Shown here piece by piece: positions 1-8,341 of a stretch of DNA of 64,000 bases. Under the pieces are notes generated by a model that was given only the letters and a program-made list of their open reading frames with translations, was not told the DNA's origin and did no database searches. The stretch comes from Labrenzia sp. CE80. Its GTDB lineage: Bacteria; Pseudomonadota; Alphaproteobacteria; Rhizobiales; Stappiaceae. Numbering within the stretch: position 1 is the first letter of the stretch; every line of letters starts with the position of its first letter. The stretch is taken from positions 1,550,001 through 1,614,000 of the forward strand of contig NZ_WAJT01000001.1 in the NCBI RefSeq assembly GCF_009650605.1, read 5' to 3'. Both the position numbers and the translations under genes were made by a program.

Positions 1-1
1 G

Positions 2-1012
2 GTCGGAGCAAGGGGAAACAATCTCAAGGATGTGAGCGTTGATGTACCGCTTGGCACTTTCACCTGCGTCACTGGTGTTTCCGGCGGCGGTAAATCAACG
101 TTCCTGATCGACACGCTGTTCAAGTCGGCCGCGCGGCGCCTCAATGGTGCGCGCGAGAACCCTGCGCCGCACGACCGGATCGACGGGCTGGAACATCTGG
201 ACAAGGTCATCGACATCGACCAGTCTCCGATCGGCCGGACCCCACGCTCGAATCCGGCGACCTATACGGGTGCCTTCACCCCGATCCGTGAGTGGTTTTC
301 CGGCATGCCGGAATCCAAGGCGCGCGGCTATCAGCCGGGACGGTTCTCCTTCAACGTGAAGGGGGGACGATGCGAAGCCTGTCAGGGAGACGGCGTCATC
401 AAGATCGAGATGCACTTCCTGCCGGACGTCTACGTGACGTGTGATGTCTGCAAGGGAAAGCGCTACAACCGCGAGACCCTTGAGGTCCAGTTTAAAGGCA
501 AGTCGATAGCCGATGTGCTCGACATGACGGTTGAGGAAGCCGCCAGCTTCTTCTCTGCTGTCCCGTCCGTTCGTGACAAGATGGAAACCTTGGCGCGGGT
601 CGGTCTCGGCTATATCAAGGTCGGGCAGCAGGCCACGACGCTTTCCGGCGGTGAAGCGCAGCGTGTAAAGCTGGCGAAAGAGCTGTCGCGGCGGTCAACC
701 GGACGCACTCTCTATATCCTGGATGAGCCGACCACAGGTCTTCATTTCCACGATGTGGCAAAGCTACTGGATGTTCTCCATGAGCTGGTTGACCAGGGCA
801 ACAGCGTTCTTGTCATTGAGCACAATCTCGAGGTGATCAAGACAGCCGACTGGATCATCGACCTTGGCCCAGAGGGCGGGGATGGCGGCGGAACCATTGT
901 CGCTACAGGCCGGCCAGAGGATGTCGCGCACGTCGAGGCCAGCTACACAGGCAAGTTCCTTGCGGAGCTTCTCGACCGCCGGCCCCTAAAAGCCACCGAC
1001 GCAGCCGAGTAA
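2..1012 (+). CDS. uvrA: Excinuclease ABC subunit A, C-terminal part (cut by window edge)
   Basis: This is the damage-recognition ATPase of nucleotide excision repair, acting with UvrB and UvrC. The reading frame is open from base 2, so only about the last 336 residues are present and the true start lies outside. Visible features are the second Walker A (GVSGGGKST), the zinc-finger cysteines (CEAC and CDVC, residues CxxC-x-CxxC), the ABC signature LSGGEAQR and the Walker B region with LDEPTTGLH. The C-terminus ends normally with TAG/TAA context and is followed by a 21-base palindrome that may end transcription. Identification is firm; the only defect is the window boundary. Confidence 0.98.
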   Translation, partial: VGARGNNLKDVSVDVPLGTFTCVTGVSGGGKSTFLIDTLFKSAARRLNGARENPAPHDRIDGLEHLDKVIDIDQSPIGRTPRSNPATYTGAFTPIREWFSGMPESKARGYQPGRFSFNVKGGRCEACQGDGVIKIEMHFLPDVYVTCDVCKGKRYNRETLEVQFKGKSIADVLDMTVEEAASFFSAVPSVRDKMETLARVGLGYIKVGQQATTLSGGEAQRVKLAKELSRRSTGRTLYILDEPTTGLHFHDVAKLLDVLHELVDQGNSVLVIEHNLEVIKTADWIIDLGPEGGDGGGTIVATGRPEDVAHVEASYTGKFLAELLDRRPLKATDAAE

Positions 1013-1109
1013 TGTCGCAATGCAGCAATTTGCAGTATATACCTGTTTCCATTGCAAAATATTTGTTCAATTGCGCATTTTTGTGACAGTCTTATGTTGC
1101 AATGCACTG

Positions 1110-1130
1110 AGCGCATGACAGTCATGCGCT
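1110..1130. terminator. 21-base perfect palindrome downstream of uvrA
   Basis: The arms AGCGCATGAC and GTCATGCGCT are exact reverse complements around one central A. A T-rich stretch (CTTCTTTTATTTC) follows about 8 bases later, so it could fold as a GCGCAT hairpin and end uvrA transcription. It could equally be a protein-binding operator for the DUF1127 gene 104 bases downstream. The sequence alone does not decide. Confidence 0.45.
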
Positions 1131-1233
1131 ATTTGCGCTTCTTTTATTTCGATCATCGAATTATATCTTTTTCATCAGATTGATGACGCGGCGCACAAAT
1201 AAATGTTGCGACGCCGTATAAAGGATCAGTAAG

Positions 1234-1383
1234 ATGTTGGACAACGTCGCTCGCAAGTACAGCAGCTGGGTCAAGTACCGTCGCACCGTCGATGAGCTTT
1301 CTCGCCTGTCACAGCGCGAACTGCGTGACCTTGGCATCAACCGCAACGAGATCAAGTTCGTAGCGCGCCGTAACGCAGTTTAA
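1234..1383 (+). CDS. DUF1127 (YjiS-like) small protein A, 49 aa
   Basis: A 49-residue arginine-rich protein with the DUF1127 core: a WxxYRR stretch, ELSRLSQREL and RDLGINRNEI. The domain is a short helical hairpin. Alphaproteobacterial members bind RNA or affect stress, phosphate and motility responses, and Rhodobacter CcaF1 helps process the hairpin RNAs made from the same transcript. The ATG follows AAGGATCAGTAAG. Its stop codon leads directly into an array of three CCTCCTCCC hairpins, the arrangement of ccaF1-ccsR in Rhodobacter. A paralogue with the same layout lies at 1854. Confidence 0.88.
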   Translation: MLDNVARKYSSWVKYRRTVDELSRLSQRELRDLGINRNEIKFVARRNAV

Positions 1384-1392
1384 TAGAGATCG

Positions 1393-1520
1393 CGTCCCTA
1401 AGAGCCACCTCCTCCCAGGCTCCGGGACGTGTGACACCGGCGAGGCACCCTCCTCCCAGTCTCGCCAAGTCAAAACGTCGCCCACCAGCACCTCCTCCCG
1501 CTGGTGGGCGTTCGTTTTTC
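1393..1520 (+). ncRNA. Three-hairpin CCUCCUCCC small-RNA array (cuckoo/CcsR family)
   Basis: Three consecutive stem-loops each display CCTCCTCCC in the loop: hairpin 1 at 1393-1429 (GAGCC/GGCTC inside a CGTCCC/GGGACG outer stem, motif 1408-1416), hairpin 2 at 1439-1466 (GGCGAG/CTCGCC, motif 1449-1457) and hairpin 3 at 1479-1510 (11-bp stem, motif 1491-1499). A T-rich run follows hairpin 3, so it doubles as a Rho-independent terminator. The motif complements a Shine-Dalgarno sequence. Known members are cut from the mRNA of the upstream DUF1127 gene and accumulate under stress. Family assignment rests on motif, structure and position. Confidence 0.85.
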
Positions 1521-1853
1521 TAGACCTCAGTTTAAATATTCAACGCTGATCCGATATCCTCTCGCAGTATTCGCGCTAAGCTGTGACCGCCACCTTGATT
1601 GAGGTTTGGCGGTATTTTTGTCTCCGGCCTCCTGTTTCCGTTCCAAATGGATCCATTTCCACGTTGAGGATCCGAATTTTTAGTTATTACTTAAACATTA
1701 ATACGATCGATGACCTGCGTTGCACGCAGAACAGCTTTGCGTTTTGGCCTCTACCGCAATGCATCATGCTGGCCTATCTACCCCTCATAAGATTTGAACG
1801 GGCCAGACGCCGATCCGCGGAGCCATGGCCATAAAGATAGAAAGGCCACTTCG
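1521..1853 (+). other. Gene-free stretch between the DUF1127 units, with a second terminator-like hairpin
   Basis: No coding sequence is convincing here. At 1586-1613 an imperfect hairpin (ACCGCCA-CCT paired with AGG-TT-TGGCGGT) is followed by ATTTTTG, which fits a terminator about 75 bases past the one at 1479-1520. The AT-rich part from about 1670 to 1850 presumably holds the promoter of the second DUF1127 gene, but I see no clear -35/-10 pair. Confidence 0.5.
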
Positions 1854-2003
1854 ATGTTCGATACCGTTGTTCGCAAATTCCAAAACTGGAAGCGTTTCCG
1901 GACCGCCTATGAGGAGCTGAACCAGCTCTCCAACCGTGAACTCAATGACCTCGGCATCAGCCGTGCGGACATTGCCCGTCACGCGCGCGGTTCCATGCGC
2001 TAA
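1854..2003 (+). CDS. DUF1127 (YjiS-like) small protein B, 49 aa
   Basis: Second DUF1127 protein of exactly the same length as the one at 1234. It has the same pattern: NWKRFRTAYEEL, NQLSNRELNDLGI, then a basic tail. I chose ATG 1854 over an in-frame upstream ATG at 1794 because it aligns with paralogue A at both ends. It is followed within 12 bases of its stop by a second hairpin RNA array. The pair looks like a tandem duplication of protein plus sRNA cassette, now well diverged. Confidence 0.88.
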   Translation: MFDTVVRKFQNWKRFRTAYEELNQLSNRELNDLGISRADIARHARGSMR

Positions 2004-2014
2004 AAATTCCCGTC

Positions 2015-2113
2015 GGTTCCGATCCTCCCACGGAATCGATTGGTGCGCTCCGCTTGCAGCGCGGAGCAGAACAACGCCTGCCGGATCCTCCCACCGGCAG
2101 GCGTTTTCTATTT
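2015..2113 (+). ncRNA. Second hairpin RNA array with AUCCUCCCA loops
   Basis: Three hairpins follow DUF1127 gene B. Hairpin 1 (2015-2037, GGTTCCG/CGGAATC) and hairpin 3 (2075-2103, 10-bp CGCCTGCCGG/CCGGCAGGCG stem) present the identical nine-base loop ATCCTCCCA. The middle one (2047-2067, GCTCCGC/GCGGAGC) lacks the motif. Hairpin 3 is followed by TTTTCTATTT and should terminate transcription. The loop is a shortened form of the CCTCCTCCC motif upstream, so this is probably a diverged member of the same cuckoo/CcsR-type family. Confidence 0.75.
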
Positions 2114-2137
2114 CGGACCCAAAGATGACCTTGAGAC

Positions 2138-2770
2138 TCAGCCTGAACGCCGCGACATCCAGACGGATAGCTCTGAAATTCTTGGCGGTTTCCCATTCGA
2201 CTCAGGCCATGAATCAACCGCGTAGACCTTGCCGCTCTTTTTTTCGCGAACGGTCGCGGTCGCATGTGGGTACCTGCCGTCCAGGAAAAACCCCCGAGCA
2301 ACGGGCGAACTCACCGTATGATGCTTGAGATAGCCGTGCCGTTGCGCAACCAGCAGCAATGAGTTCGTATTCGTCGATTCGTCGATGCAATCCATCTGCC
2401 CACGGACGCCAGCATTTTGCATATCCAGCCCGCCCACATCCTTGGCGGACCCAACAGTGCCAGCAACCCGCCGCTCCTGCCACTGCACCGCCTTTGCAAT
2501 TGCCTTGCGTTCGCTTGCGGGCGATCGACGTCCTGATGCCAGGATAGAGCGCAAACGGGCAAGGTCCCGGGCCGAGAAATCGACCGGTGTCTTGTAGGCG
2601 CAGCCAAAGCCGTGGCAGACGTAGATGCGATTTGCCTTGGGCGCGAGTCCTTTGCTGCCGTCATACCAGCCGCTGGCGTCACCGTTGGCCTGCCCCGCGC
2701 AGCCTGCAAGCGTCAGCCCGAGGCACAACAGCGCTGGCGCGACCCAAAATCTGCTGGAAAATATGCGCAT
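2138..2770 (-). CDS. Putative lipoprotein of unknown function, 210 aa
   Basis: I start at the ATG whose complement is at 2768-2770, because it follows a GGGGAAG ribosome site and gives a clean lipoprotein signal: MRIF...LLCLGLTLAGC with the lipobox LAGC near residue 24. The mature part has a CHGFGC motif, a basic helical stretch (ASERKAIAKAVQWQERR), an MDCIDE motif and an AVDSWPE stretch near the end. It looks like a conserved alphaproteobacterial periplasmic family, but I do not recognise a characterised function. It converges on the RNA array and diverges from trmFO. Confidence 0.75.
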   Translation of the reverse strand: MRIFSSRFWVAPALLCLGLTLAGCAGQANGDASGWYDGSKGLAPKANRIYVCHGFGCAYKTPVDFSARDLARLRSILASGRRSPASERKAIAKAVQWQERRVAGTVGSAKDVGGLDMQNAGVRGQMDCIDESTNTNSLLLVAQRHGYLKHHTVSSPVARGFFLDGRYPHATATVREKKSGKVYAVDSWPESNGKPPRISELSVWMSRRSG

Positions 2771-2974
2771 GCAGTCTTCCCCCCGGCCTCGCTGCTCCGC
2801 GCTCCGTCGCGCGCTCGGTCCATTCCCTTTGGTCATTTTGCACGATGGCATTGCCGCAGGCGAGCCAAGACTGTAATCAGGGCCATGAAAAAGCGCCGCC
2901 GAAGGCCGTTTCAAGCCTTGCTGACATGAGCAAGCGTGAAACCCCGCGGTCAATTATTCCCGAAGGACGAAAGA

Positions 2975-4390
2975 ATGAACCCCATCCATGTGATAGGCGG
3001 CGGCCTCGCCGGTTCGGAAGCAGCCTGGCAAATCGCGCGCCAGGGCATCCCGGTCGTGGTCCACGAGATGCGGCCCGTGCGCAAGACCGATGCGCACCAG
3101 GGAGAAGGTCTTGCGGAACTTGTCTGCTCCAATTCCTTCCGCTCTGACGACAGCGAACAAAACGCTGTCGGCCTCCTTCATCACGAGTTGCGCAGGTCTG
3201 GCTCACTGATCATGTCTTGCGCCGACGCGAACCAGGTTCCAGCAGGCAGCGCACTTGCGGTTGACCGCAACGGCTTTTCAGATGCTGTCACCAAGGCACT
3301 GGAAAACCATCCCCTAATCACGGTCACACGCGAGGAGATCTCTGGCCTACCGCCAGAGGATTGGGACAGCGTCATCGTCGCAACCGGCCCGCTCACCTCT
3401 CCAGCCCTGTCGGAAGCCGTGCTCGAGCGGTGCGGTGAAGATGCCCTCGCGTTCTTTGACGCCATCGCACCGATCGTTCACTTCGAAAGCGTCGACCTGT
3501 CCAAGGCCTGGTTCCAATCTCGCTATGACAAGGTTGGACCGGGGGGCACCGGCAAGGATTATCTCAACTGCCCCATGGACAAGGAACAGTATGATGCCTT
3601 TATCGATGCGTTGATCGAAGGAGACACGACCGACTTCAAGGAATGGGAAGAAAACACGCCTTATTTCGACGGCTGTCTGCCGATCGAGGTGATGGCCGCG
3701 CGTGGTCGGGAGACATTGCGCCATGGCCCGATGAAGCCAATGGGCCTGACCAATGCGCATAACCCTGATGTCAAAGCCTATGCTGTGGTTCAGCTTCGCC
3801 AGGACAATGCGCTCGGCACGCTCTACAACATGGTCGGTTTCCAGACCAAGCTGAAATACGGTGCGCAGGGAGACATCTTCAAGATGATTCCCGGGCTTGA
3901 GAATGCCCAGTTTGCCCGCCTCGGCGGTCTGCACAGGAACACATTCCTGAACTCGCCGAAGGTTCTTGACGGCAGCCTGCGACTGAAGGCCGAGCCGCGT
4001 TTGCGCTTTGCGGGACAAATCACCGGCTGCGAAGGCTATGTGGAATCGGCCAGCGTCGGGTGCATGACCGGTTTGTTCGCTGCCAAGGAACGGCTGGGAC
4101 AATCCTTCGAGAGCCCGCCGGAAACAACCGCCATGGGCGCTCTTCTTGGTCATATCACCGGGGGCCATATTGCCCGTGACACGGAGCAAGGCTCGCCGCG
4201 GTCATTCCAGCCGATGAATGTCAATTTCGGCCTGTTCCCGCCGATCGAAGCGCCAAAAACCGATGCGGATGGCAAACGGCTGAAGGGCAAGGACAAGACA
4301 CGCGCCAAGAAAGGCGCGATGACACAGCGCGCGAAGCAGGATTTCGAAGGCTGGATCTCATCTCTGGAGCCAAGGCTTGCCGCCGAATAG
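2975..4390 (+). CDS. trmFO: Methylenetetrahydrofolate-tRNA-(uracil-54-C5)-methyltransferase
   Basis: This flavoenzyme makes ribothymidine at position 54 of tRNA with methylenetetrahydrofolate as carbon donor. The N-terminus has the FAD-binding GGGLAGSEAAWQ, followed by the family's HEMRPVR, CSNSFRSD and the tRNA/folate-binding region with GGLHRNTFLNSP and GCEGYVES. ATG 2975 follows GAAGGACGAAAGA; the frame is open further upstream, but that would add 13 unconserved residues. At 471 residues it is the usual length. The lysine-rich tail (GKRLKGKDKTRAKK) is typical of alphaproteobacterial members. Confidence 0.96.
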   Translation: MNPIHVIGGGLAGSEAAWQIARQGIPVVVHEMRPVRKTDAHQGEGLAELVCSNSFRSDDSEQNAVGLLHHELRRSGSLIMSCADANQVPAGSALAVDRNGFSDAVTKALENHPLITVTREEISGLPPEDWDSVIVATGPLTSPALSEAVLERCGEDALAFFDAIAPIVHFESVDLSKAWFQSRYDKVGPGGTGKDYLNCPMDKEQYDAFIDALIEGDTTDFKEWEENTPYFDGCLPIEVMAARGRETLRHGPMKPMGLTNAHNPDVKAYAVVQLRQDNALGTLYNMVGFQTKLKYGAQGDIFKMIPGLENAQFARLGGLHRNTFLNSPKVLDGSLRLKAEPRLRFAGQITGCEGYVESASVGCMTGLFAAKERLGQSFESPPETTAMGALLGHITGGHIARDTEQGSPRSFQPMNVNFGLFPPIEAPKTDADGKRLKGKDKTRAKKGAMTQRAKQDFEGWISSLEPRLAAE

Positions 4391-4406
4391 CGGCAACCCT
4401 TCGAGG

Positions 4407-5264
4407 TCAGCCCGCCAGCGCAACGCCTGACTTGCGCGCGGCGCGCCAGAGCGTCCACTGGCGGCGCAGTTGCGACAGCTCGACCGGTGTTTTGAGCGGG
4501 TCGTGACCGGGCGCTTCCATCTTTTTCAGGAAAGGTTCAACGAGCGCCAGCGGTAGGAATGCGGGCGCGACATTGGCGGGAATGCGCGAAACCGATGCGC
4601 GGACGCGGCCAAGGTGATGCCTCACGTGGGACCGAAGCTCCGTGAGCGCAGCCACTAGTTCCGGTGTTGTTTCACCCTTGAATACAGCCTGAGAGTCGAC
4701 GCCATGGCGCGCAAGCAGGTCCGCAGGCAGATACATCTGACCGCGTGCGGCGTGCCAGGGTAAGGCGCGAATGAGACCACAGAGCGCATAGGCCACGCCG
4801 GCATGTCCGGCAATTTCCCCTGTGCCCGGGTCCGCACCGTCGTTGAGAATGATCGCACCCAGCTGGATCAGCGCCGATGCGGTTTCGCCGCAATAGCCCT
4901 CCAGATCATTCAGGCTCGGCATCGGATCGTCATAAAGATCGAAAACCCTCGCATCGATCATCGAGACAAGCGCAGTTTTGGGCAATTGGAATCGTTCGAC
5001 TGTCTCGGCAAGCGCCGATGCCACGGGATTTGCGTTTGCGGCGCCGTGTTCCGTGCCTTGAAGAAAATCGCGCCACCACTGCAGCCGGACCTCGCCAGGA
5101 AGGGGATCGCTGACAAGATCGCGAACACGGGAAATCTCGGTGTTGAACGCATAAAGCGCCAAGAGCCCGTGACGCGTCGCCTCAGCCGCAAAAAGCGCCG
5201 CAAGATAGCGATCGCGATCCTGGCCATAAACCAGATCTCGCGCGTGATCGAAGTTACTGCTCAT
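4407..5264 (-). CDS. Squalene/phytoene-synthase-like protein, NDUFAF6-type
   Basis: 285 residues with the squalene/phytoene synthase fold. Opening YGQDRDRYL and ATRHGLLALYAFNTEISRVRD align with the family, and the second Asp region survives as NDLEGYCGETAS. The first Asp-rich motif that binds substrate magnesium in true synthases is replaced by FNTEISRV, so prenyl transfer is doubtful. The gene ends the yajC-secD-secF-NDUFAF3-like run. Mitochondrial NDUFAF6, a complex I assembly factor, is the closest functional guide I know for such non-catalytic members. That role here is inference from family and neighbourhood. Confidence 0.8.
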   Translation of the reverse strand: MSSNFDHARDLVYGQDRDRYLAALFAAEATRHGLLALYAFNTEISRVRDLVSDPLPGEVRLQWWRDFLQGTEHGAANANPVASALAETVERFQLPKTALVSMIDARVFDLYDDPMPSLNDLEGYCGETASALIQLGAIILNDGADPGTGEIAGHAGVAYALCGLIRALPWHAARGQMYLPADLLARHGVDSQAVFKGETTPELVAALTELRSHVRHHLGRVRASVSRIPANVAPAFLPLALVEPFLKKMEAPGHDPLKTPVELSQLRRQWTLWRAARKSGVALAG

Positions 5265-5291
5265 GGCTCTTCATATGGCGCTAGCGCCCTT

Positions 5292-5669
5292 TTAGTCCAC
5301 GGCAAGAAGCGCCGCTGCAACGGCGCGCTCTTCAGACAACATCACGTTGAAGGTCCGGACCGCCGCGCCGGTAGACATGCTGTCGACCATCATCCCTGCA
5401 TCCCGGAAGGCCTGTTTCAAATCTGCCGGCAACGGCCGAAGATCCGCACCAGTTCCAACGAGCACGACTTCGATGTCTCGCTGCTCATCAAAAAACCGCT
5501 GAAAGGCACCTATATCGAGATCTTCGAATCCGACCGCATTCCACCCGTGAATTCCTGAAGGAACGCAAAGAATAGATCCGAGATGAGACATCCCTGCGAA
5601 GCGGAAGCCGCCCCCGCCATAAGCGTCCAGCGGCGCCCGCCCCGGAAAATGCGCGTCCCGGATTTCCAT
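5292..5669 (-). CDS. Mth938-like (DUF498) protein, NDUFAF3 homologue
   Basis: A 125-residue single-domain protein of the Mth938/DUF498 family: GGGGFRFAGMSHLGSI, then VLVGTGADLRPLP and the FNVMLSEERAVAAALLA tail. Mitochondrial NDUFAF3 belongs to this family and helps assemble the membrane-peripheral arm junction of complex I. In alphaproteobacteria the gene habitually follows secF, as here with 8 bases between. Its molecular function in bacteria is unproven. Confidence 0.88.
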   Translation of the reverse strand: MEIRDAHFPGRAPLDAYGGGGFRFAGMSHLGSILCVPSGIHGWNAVGFEDLDIGAFQRFFDEQRDIEVVLVGTGADLRPLPADLKQAFRDAGMMVDSMSTGAAVRTFNVMLSEERAVAAALLAVD

Positions 5670-5677
5670 CGTGTTTC

Positions 5678-6637
5678 CTAGGCCGCTGCGACCGGATCAG
5701 CGTCTGCCTCGGGTTCCGCATCATCTCCATCCGGTGATTTTCCATCCCCACGCAGATTGAGGAGAATCAGGAAGGGAGCAGCGAGAAAGATCGAGGAATA
5801 AGTACCGATCACAATGCCGAAGATCATCGCAAGGGTGAACGAGCGGATCACTTCACCGCCGAAGATCCAGAGCGAAATCAGGGCAAGGAGCGTCGTCACC
5901 GACGTCAAGGTCGTTCGCGACAAAGTCTCGTTGATCGACCGGTCGAGAACATCTGTCAGCGACATCTTCTTGTATCGTCTGAGATTCTCCCGGATGCGGT
6001 CATAGACAACGACCGTATCGTTCAGCGAGTAACCGATGATCGTCAGGACCGCGGCGATGGAAGACAGCGAGAAATCCAGCTGCAGGATGACGAAAAGACC
6101 AATCGTGACAATAACGTCGTTCGCAGTGGTCAAGATCGCTCCAACGGCGAATTGCCATTCGAAGCGGAACCAGATGTAGAACAGGATCGCGATCAGGGAA
6201 GCTCCAACCGCGATTGCGCCGGCGCGAGCCAACTCACTCGAAACACGCGGTCCAACGACCTCGACGCGGCGGAAGTCGATGTTGTCATCCTCGAAGGCCG
6301 CACGCACCTTGCCGACAACCGACTGCTGAGCCAGTTCGCCGCCGGGCTGTTCTTCGATCCGGACAAGTACTTCTTCGGGAGACCCGAATTCCTGCACCTG
6401 GACATCACCCAGGTTCAACGTGCCCAGCTCGGAGCGGATGGCGCCGATATCGGCTGGACCTTCCGTCCTCATCTCGATCACGGTCCCGCCCTTGAAGTCG
6501 ATACCGTAATTAAGACCGATGGTCACGAAGACCGCGATAGAAGCCACCGCCAGCACGATGGACAGAGGGAAGCTTATCTTGCGCCACCACATGAAGCGGT
6601 AGCTGGTTTCATCCGGAACAAGTCGGAGCAATGCCAT
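5678..6637 (-). CDS. secF: Protein translocase subunit SecF
   Basis: SecF partners SecD in the inner membrane and uses the proton gradient to pull proteins through SecYEG. The 319 residues contain the N-terminal TM segment (FPLSIVLAVASIAVFVTIGL), the GIDFKGGTVIEM motif, and a C-terminal bundle with GYSLNDTVVVYDRIRENLR, the conserved SecF loop. The tail is acidic (GDDAEPEADADP). It lies 15 bases downstream of secD, so the two are co-transcribed. Confidence 0.97.
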   Translation of the reverse strand: MALLRLVPDETSYRFMWWRKISFPLSIVLAVASIAVFVTIGLNYGIDFKGGTVIEMRTEGPADIGAIRSELGTLNLGDVQVQEFGSPEEVLVRIEEQPGGELAQQSVVGKVRAAFEDDNIDFRRVEVVGPRVSSELARAGAIAVGASLIAILFYIWFRFEWQFAVGAILTTANDVIVTIGLFVILQLDFSLSSIAAVLTIIGYSLNDTVVVYDRIRENLRRYKKMSLTDVLDRSINETLSRTTLTSVTTLLALISLWIFGGEVIRSFTLAMIFGIVIGTYSSIFLAAPFLILLNLRGDGKSPDGDDAEPEADADPVAAA

Positions 6638-6652
6638 TTCTTCTTCTCCGGA

Positions 6653-8263
6653 TCAGATTGGGAGTTTCGACGGCCGGCGATGACGCACCCAGAGGGCGAC
6701 CATCATACGGCTGAAGGTAAAGGCGGAAAACACTGTGGTGAAGATCCCGATGGCCAGCGTAACGGCAAAGCCGCGCACAGGACCGGAGCCCAGCTGGAAC
6801 AGGATCAGTGCAGCAATAAGCGTGGTCACATTCGCATCGACGATGGTTCCAAGCGCACGTTTGTAGCCCGCATCGATCGCCGAAATGGCCGATCTGCCTG
6901 CCCGCGCCTCTTCTCGAATACGCTCGAAGATCAGCACGTTCGCATCAACGGCCATACCGATAGTCAGGACAATGCCTGCGATACCGGGCAAGGTCAGCGT
7001 TGCCTGAAGGATGGTCAGGGCACCGAAAATCAAGAAAATGTTGGCGGCGAGCGCAATGTCTGCAATCAGGCCGAACCGTCCATAGGACAGCAACATGAAG
7101 ATAACCACTGCAGCTCCGGCGATCATCGAGGCAAGCTTGCCCGCCTCAATGGAATCTGCGCCAAGGCCAGGACCGATGGAACGTTCCTCGATCACTGTCA
7201 GCTTGGCAGGCAGCGCACCTGCGCGCAGCAGCACGGATAGGTCATTTGCACCATCAACGGTGAAATTGCCGGAAATCTGACCGGACCCACCCGTTATAGG
7301 CTCACGGATCACTGGTGCGGAGATCACCTCTTCATCCAGAACGATGGCAAAGGGACGGCCGACGTTCTGCTGCGTCACGACCGAGAACTTGCGCGCGCCG
7401 GAGGTGTTGAACCGGAAATTTACGACCGGCTCGTTGTTGCGCTGATCGAAGGTGACCTGCGCATCGACGAGGTCTTCGCCGGTCAAAAGAGGCGACTCTT
7501 CCAGCAAATAGGGAATGGGTGGATCATCAACCGACATCATCACAACAGTGCCCGCCGGCGGACGCGACTGCATCGCCTGATCGCCAGACATGGAGGTGTC
7601 GACCATGTGGAAGGTGAGCTGCGCGGTCTGACCGACGAGATCCTTCAAGCGTTCGGGATCATTTTCACCCGGAGCTTCAACGAGGATCCGATCAGAGCCC
7701 TGGCGCTGGATGTTCGGCTCGGTCGTGCCGAGTTCATCGACACGGCGGCGAATGACCTCAATCGATTGTTCCACAATCGACTGCATCCGCTGGGAAAGGC
7801 CTTCATCCGTGTAGGTGAAGCGGACCAGGCCATCGTCGGTCATCTCGAAATTAAACTCATTGACCTGCTGGCCGCCGAAGACTGACGACACAAGCGGATT
7901 GACCAACTCGGAAAGGCGTTCTCGTGCATCATCTAGCCGGTCCAGGTCGCGGATTCGGACCTGTGCAGATTCGCCCTGAACCCCGAGACCGGTGTATCCG
8001 ATCCGCGGCTGCTCGCGAAGCGAGGCACGAATGTCGCCTACCAATGTCTTGAAGCGCTTCTGGATGTAGTCCGGCTGGTCGATCTCATAAAGGAGATAGG
8101 CGCCGCCTTGCAGATCCAGACCGAGAACCATCTGGCTCTTGGGCAGGAAATCGGGCCAGCTCTCAACGGTCTTGGCGGAGAAGAAGTTCGGCAGCGTGGC
8201 GAGGACACCAGCGGCGACCACAAGGGCGATCAACGCGATCTTCCAGCGGGCAAAATAAAGCAT
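6653..8263 (-). CDS. secD: Protein translocase subunit SecD
   Basis: 536 residues, the usual length for alphaproteobacterial SecD. It starts with a TM helix (WKIALIALVVAAGVLATLPNFF), then has LGLDLQGGAYLLYEID. The large periplasmic P1 region includes RVDELGTTEPNIQRQGSDRILVE, split here as RVDELGTTEPNI and RQGSDRI. It closes with the RND-like TM bundle containing GMAVDANVLIFERIREE. It follows yajC with 78 bases between and precedes secF. Confidence 0.97.
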   Translation of the reverse strand: MLYFARWKIALIALVVAAGVLATLPNFFSAKTVESWPDFLPKSQMVLGLDLQGGAYLLYEIDQPDYIQKRFKTLVGDIRASLREQPRIGYTGLGVQGESAQVRIRDLDRLDDARERLSELVNPLVSSVFGGQQVNEFNFEMTDDGLVRFTYTDEGLSQRMQSIVEQSIEVIRRRVDELGTTEPNIQRQGSDRILVEAPGENDPERLKDLVGQTAQLTFHMVDTSMSGDQAMQSRPPAGTVVMMSVDDPPIPYLLEESPLLTGEDLVDAQVTFDQRNNEPVVNFRFNTSGARKFSVVTQQNVGRPFAIVLDEEVISAPVIREPITGGSGQISGNFTVDGANDLSVLLRAGALPAKLTVIEERSIGPGLGADSIEAGKLASMIAGAAVVIFMLLSYGRFGLIADIALAANIFLIFGALTILQATLTLPGIAGIVLTIGMAVDANVLIFERIREEARAGRSAISAIDAGYKRALGTIVDANVTTLIAALILFQLGSGPVRGFAVTLAIGIFTTVFSAFTFSRMMVALWVRHRRPSKLPI

Positions 8264-8341
8264 GACGAAAGCCTGTCTTGGGAAGCCAGGCCGGCGAACC
8301 GGCCCGGCGCAGGAGCATTTTTCCTGACTTGGAAGGACGCG

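Noticed and set aside
6152..7240. A 362-codon plus-strand frame across secF-secD
   Set aside because: Antisense to two certain genes; composition is that of a shadow frame.
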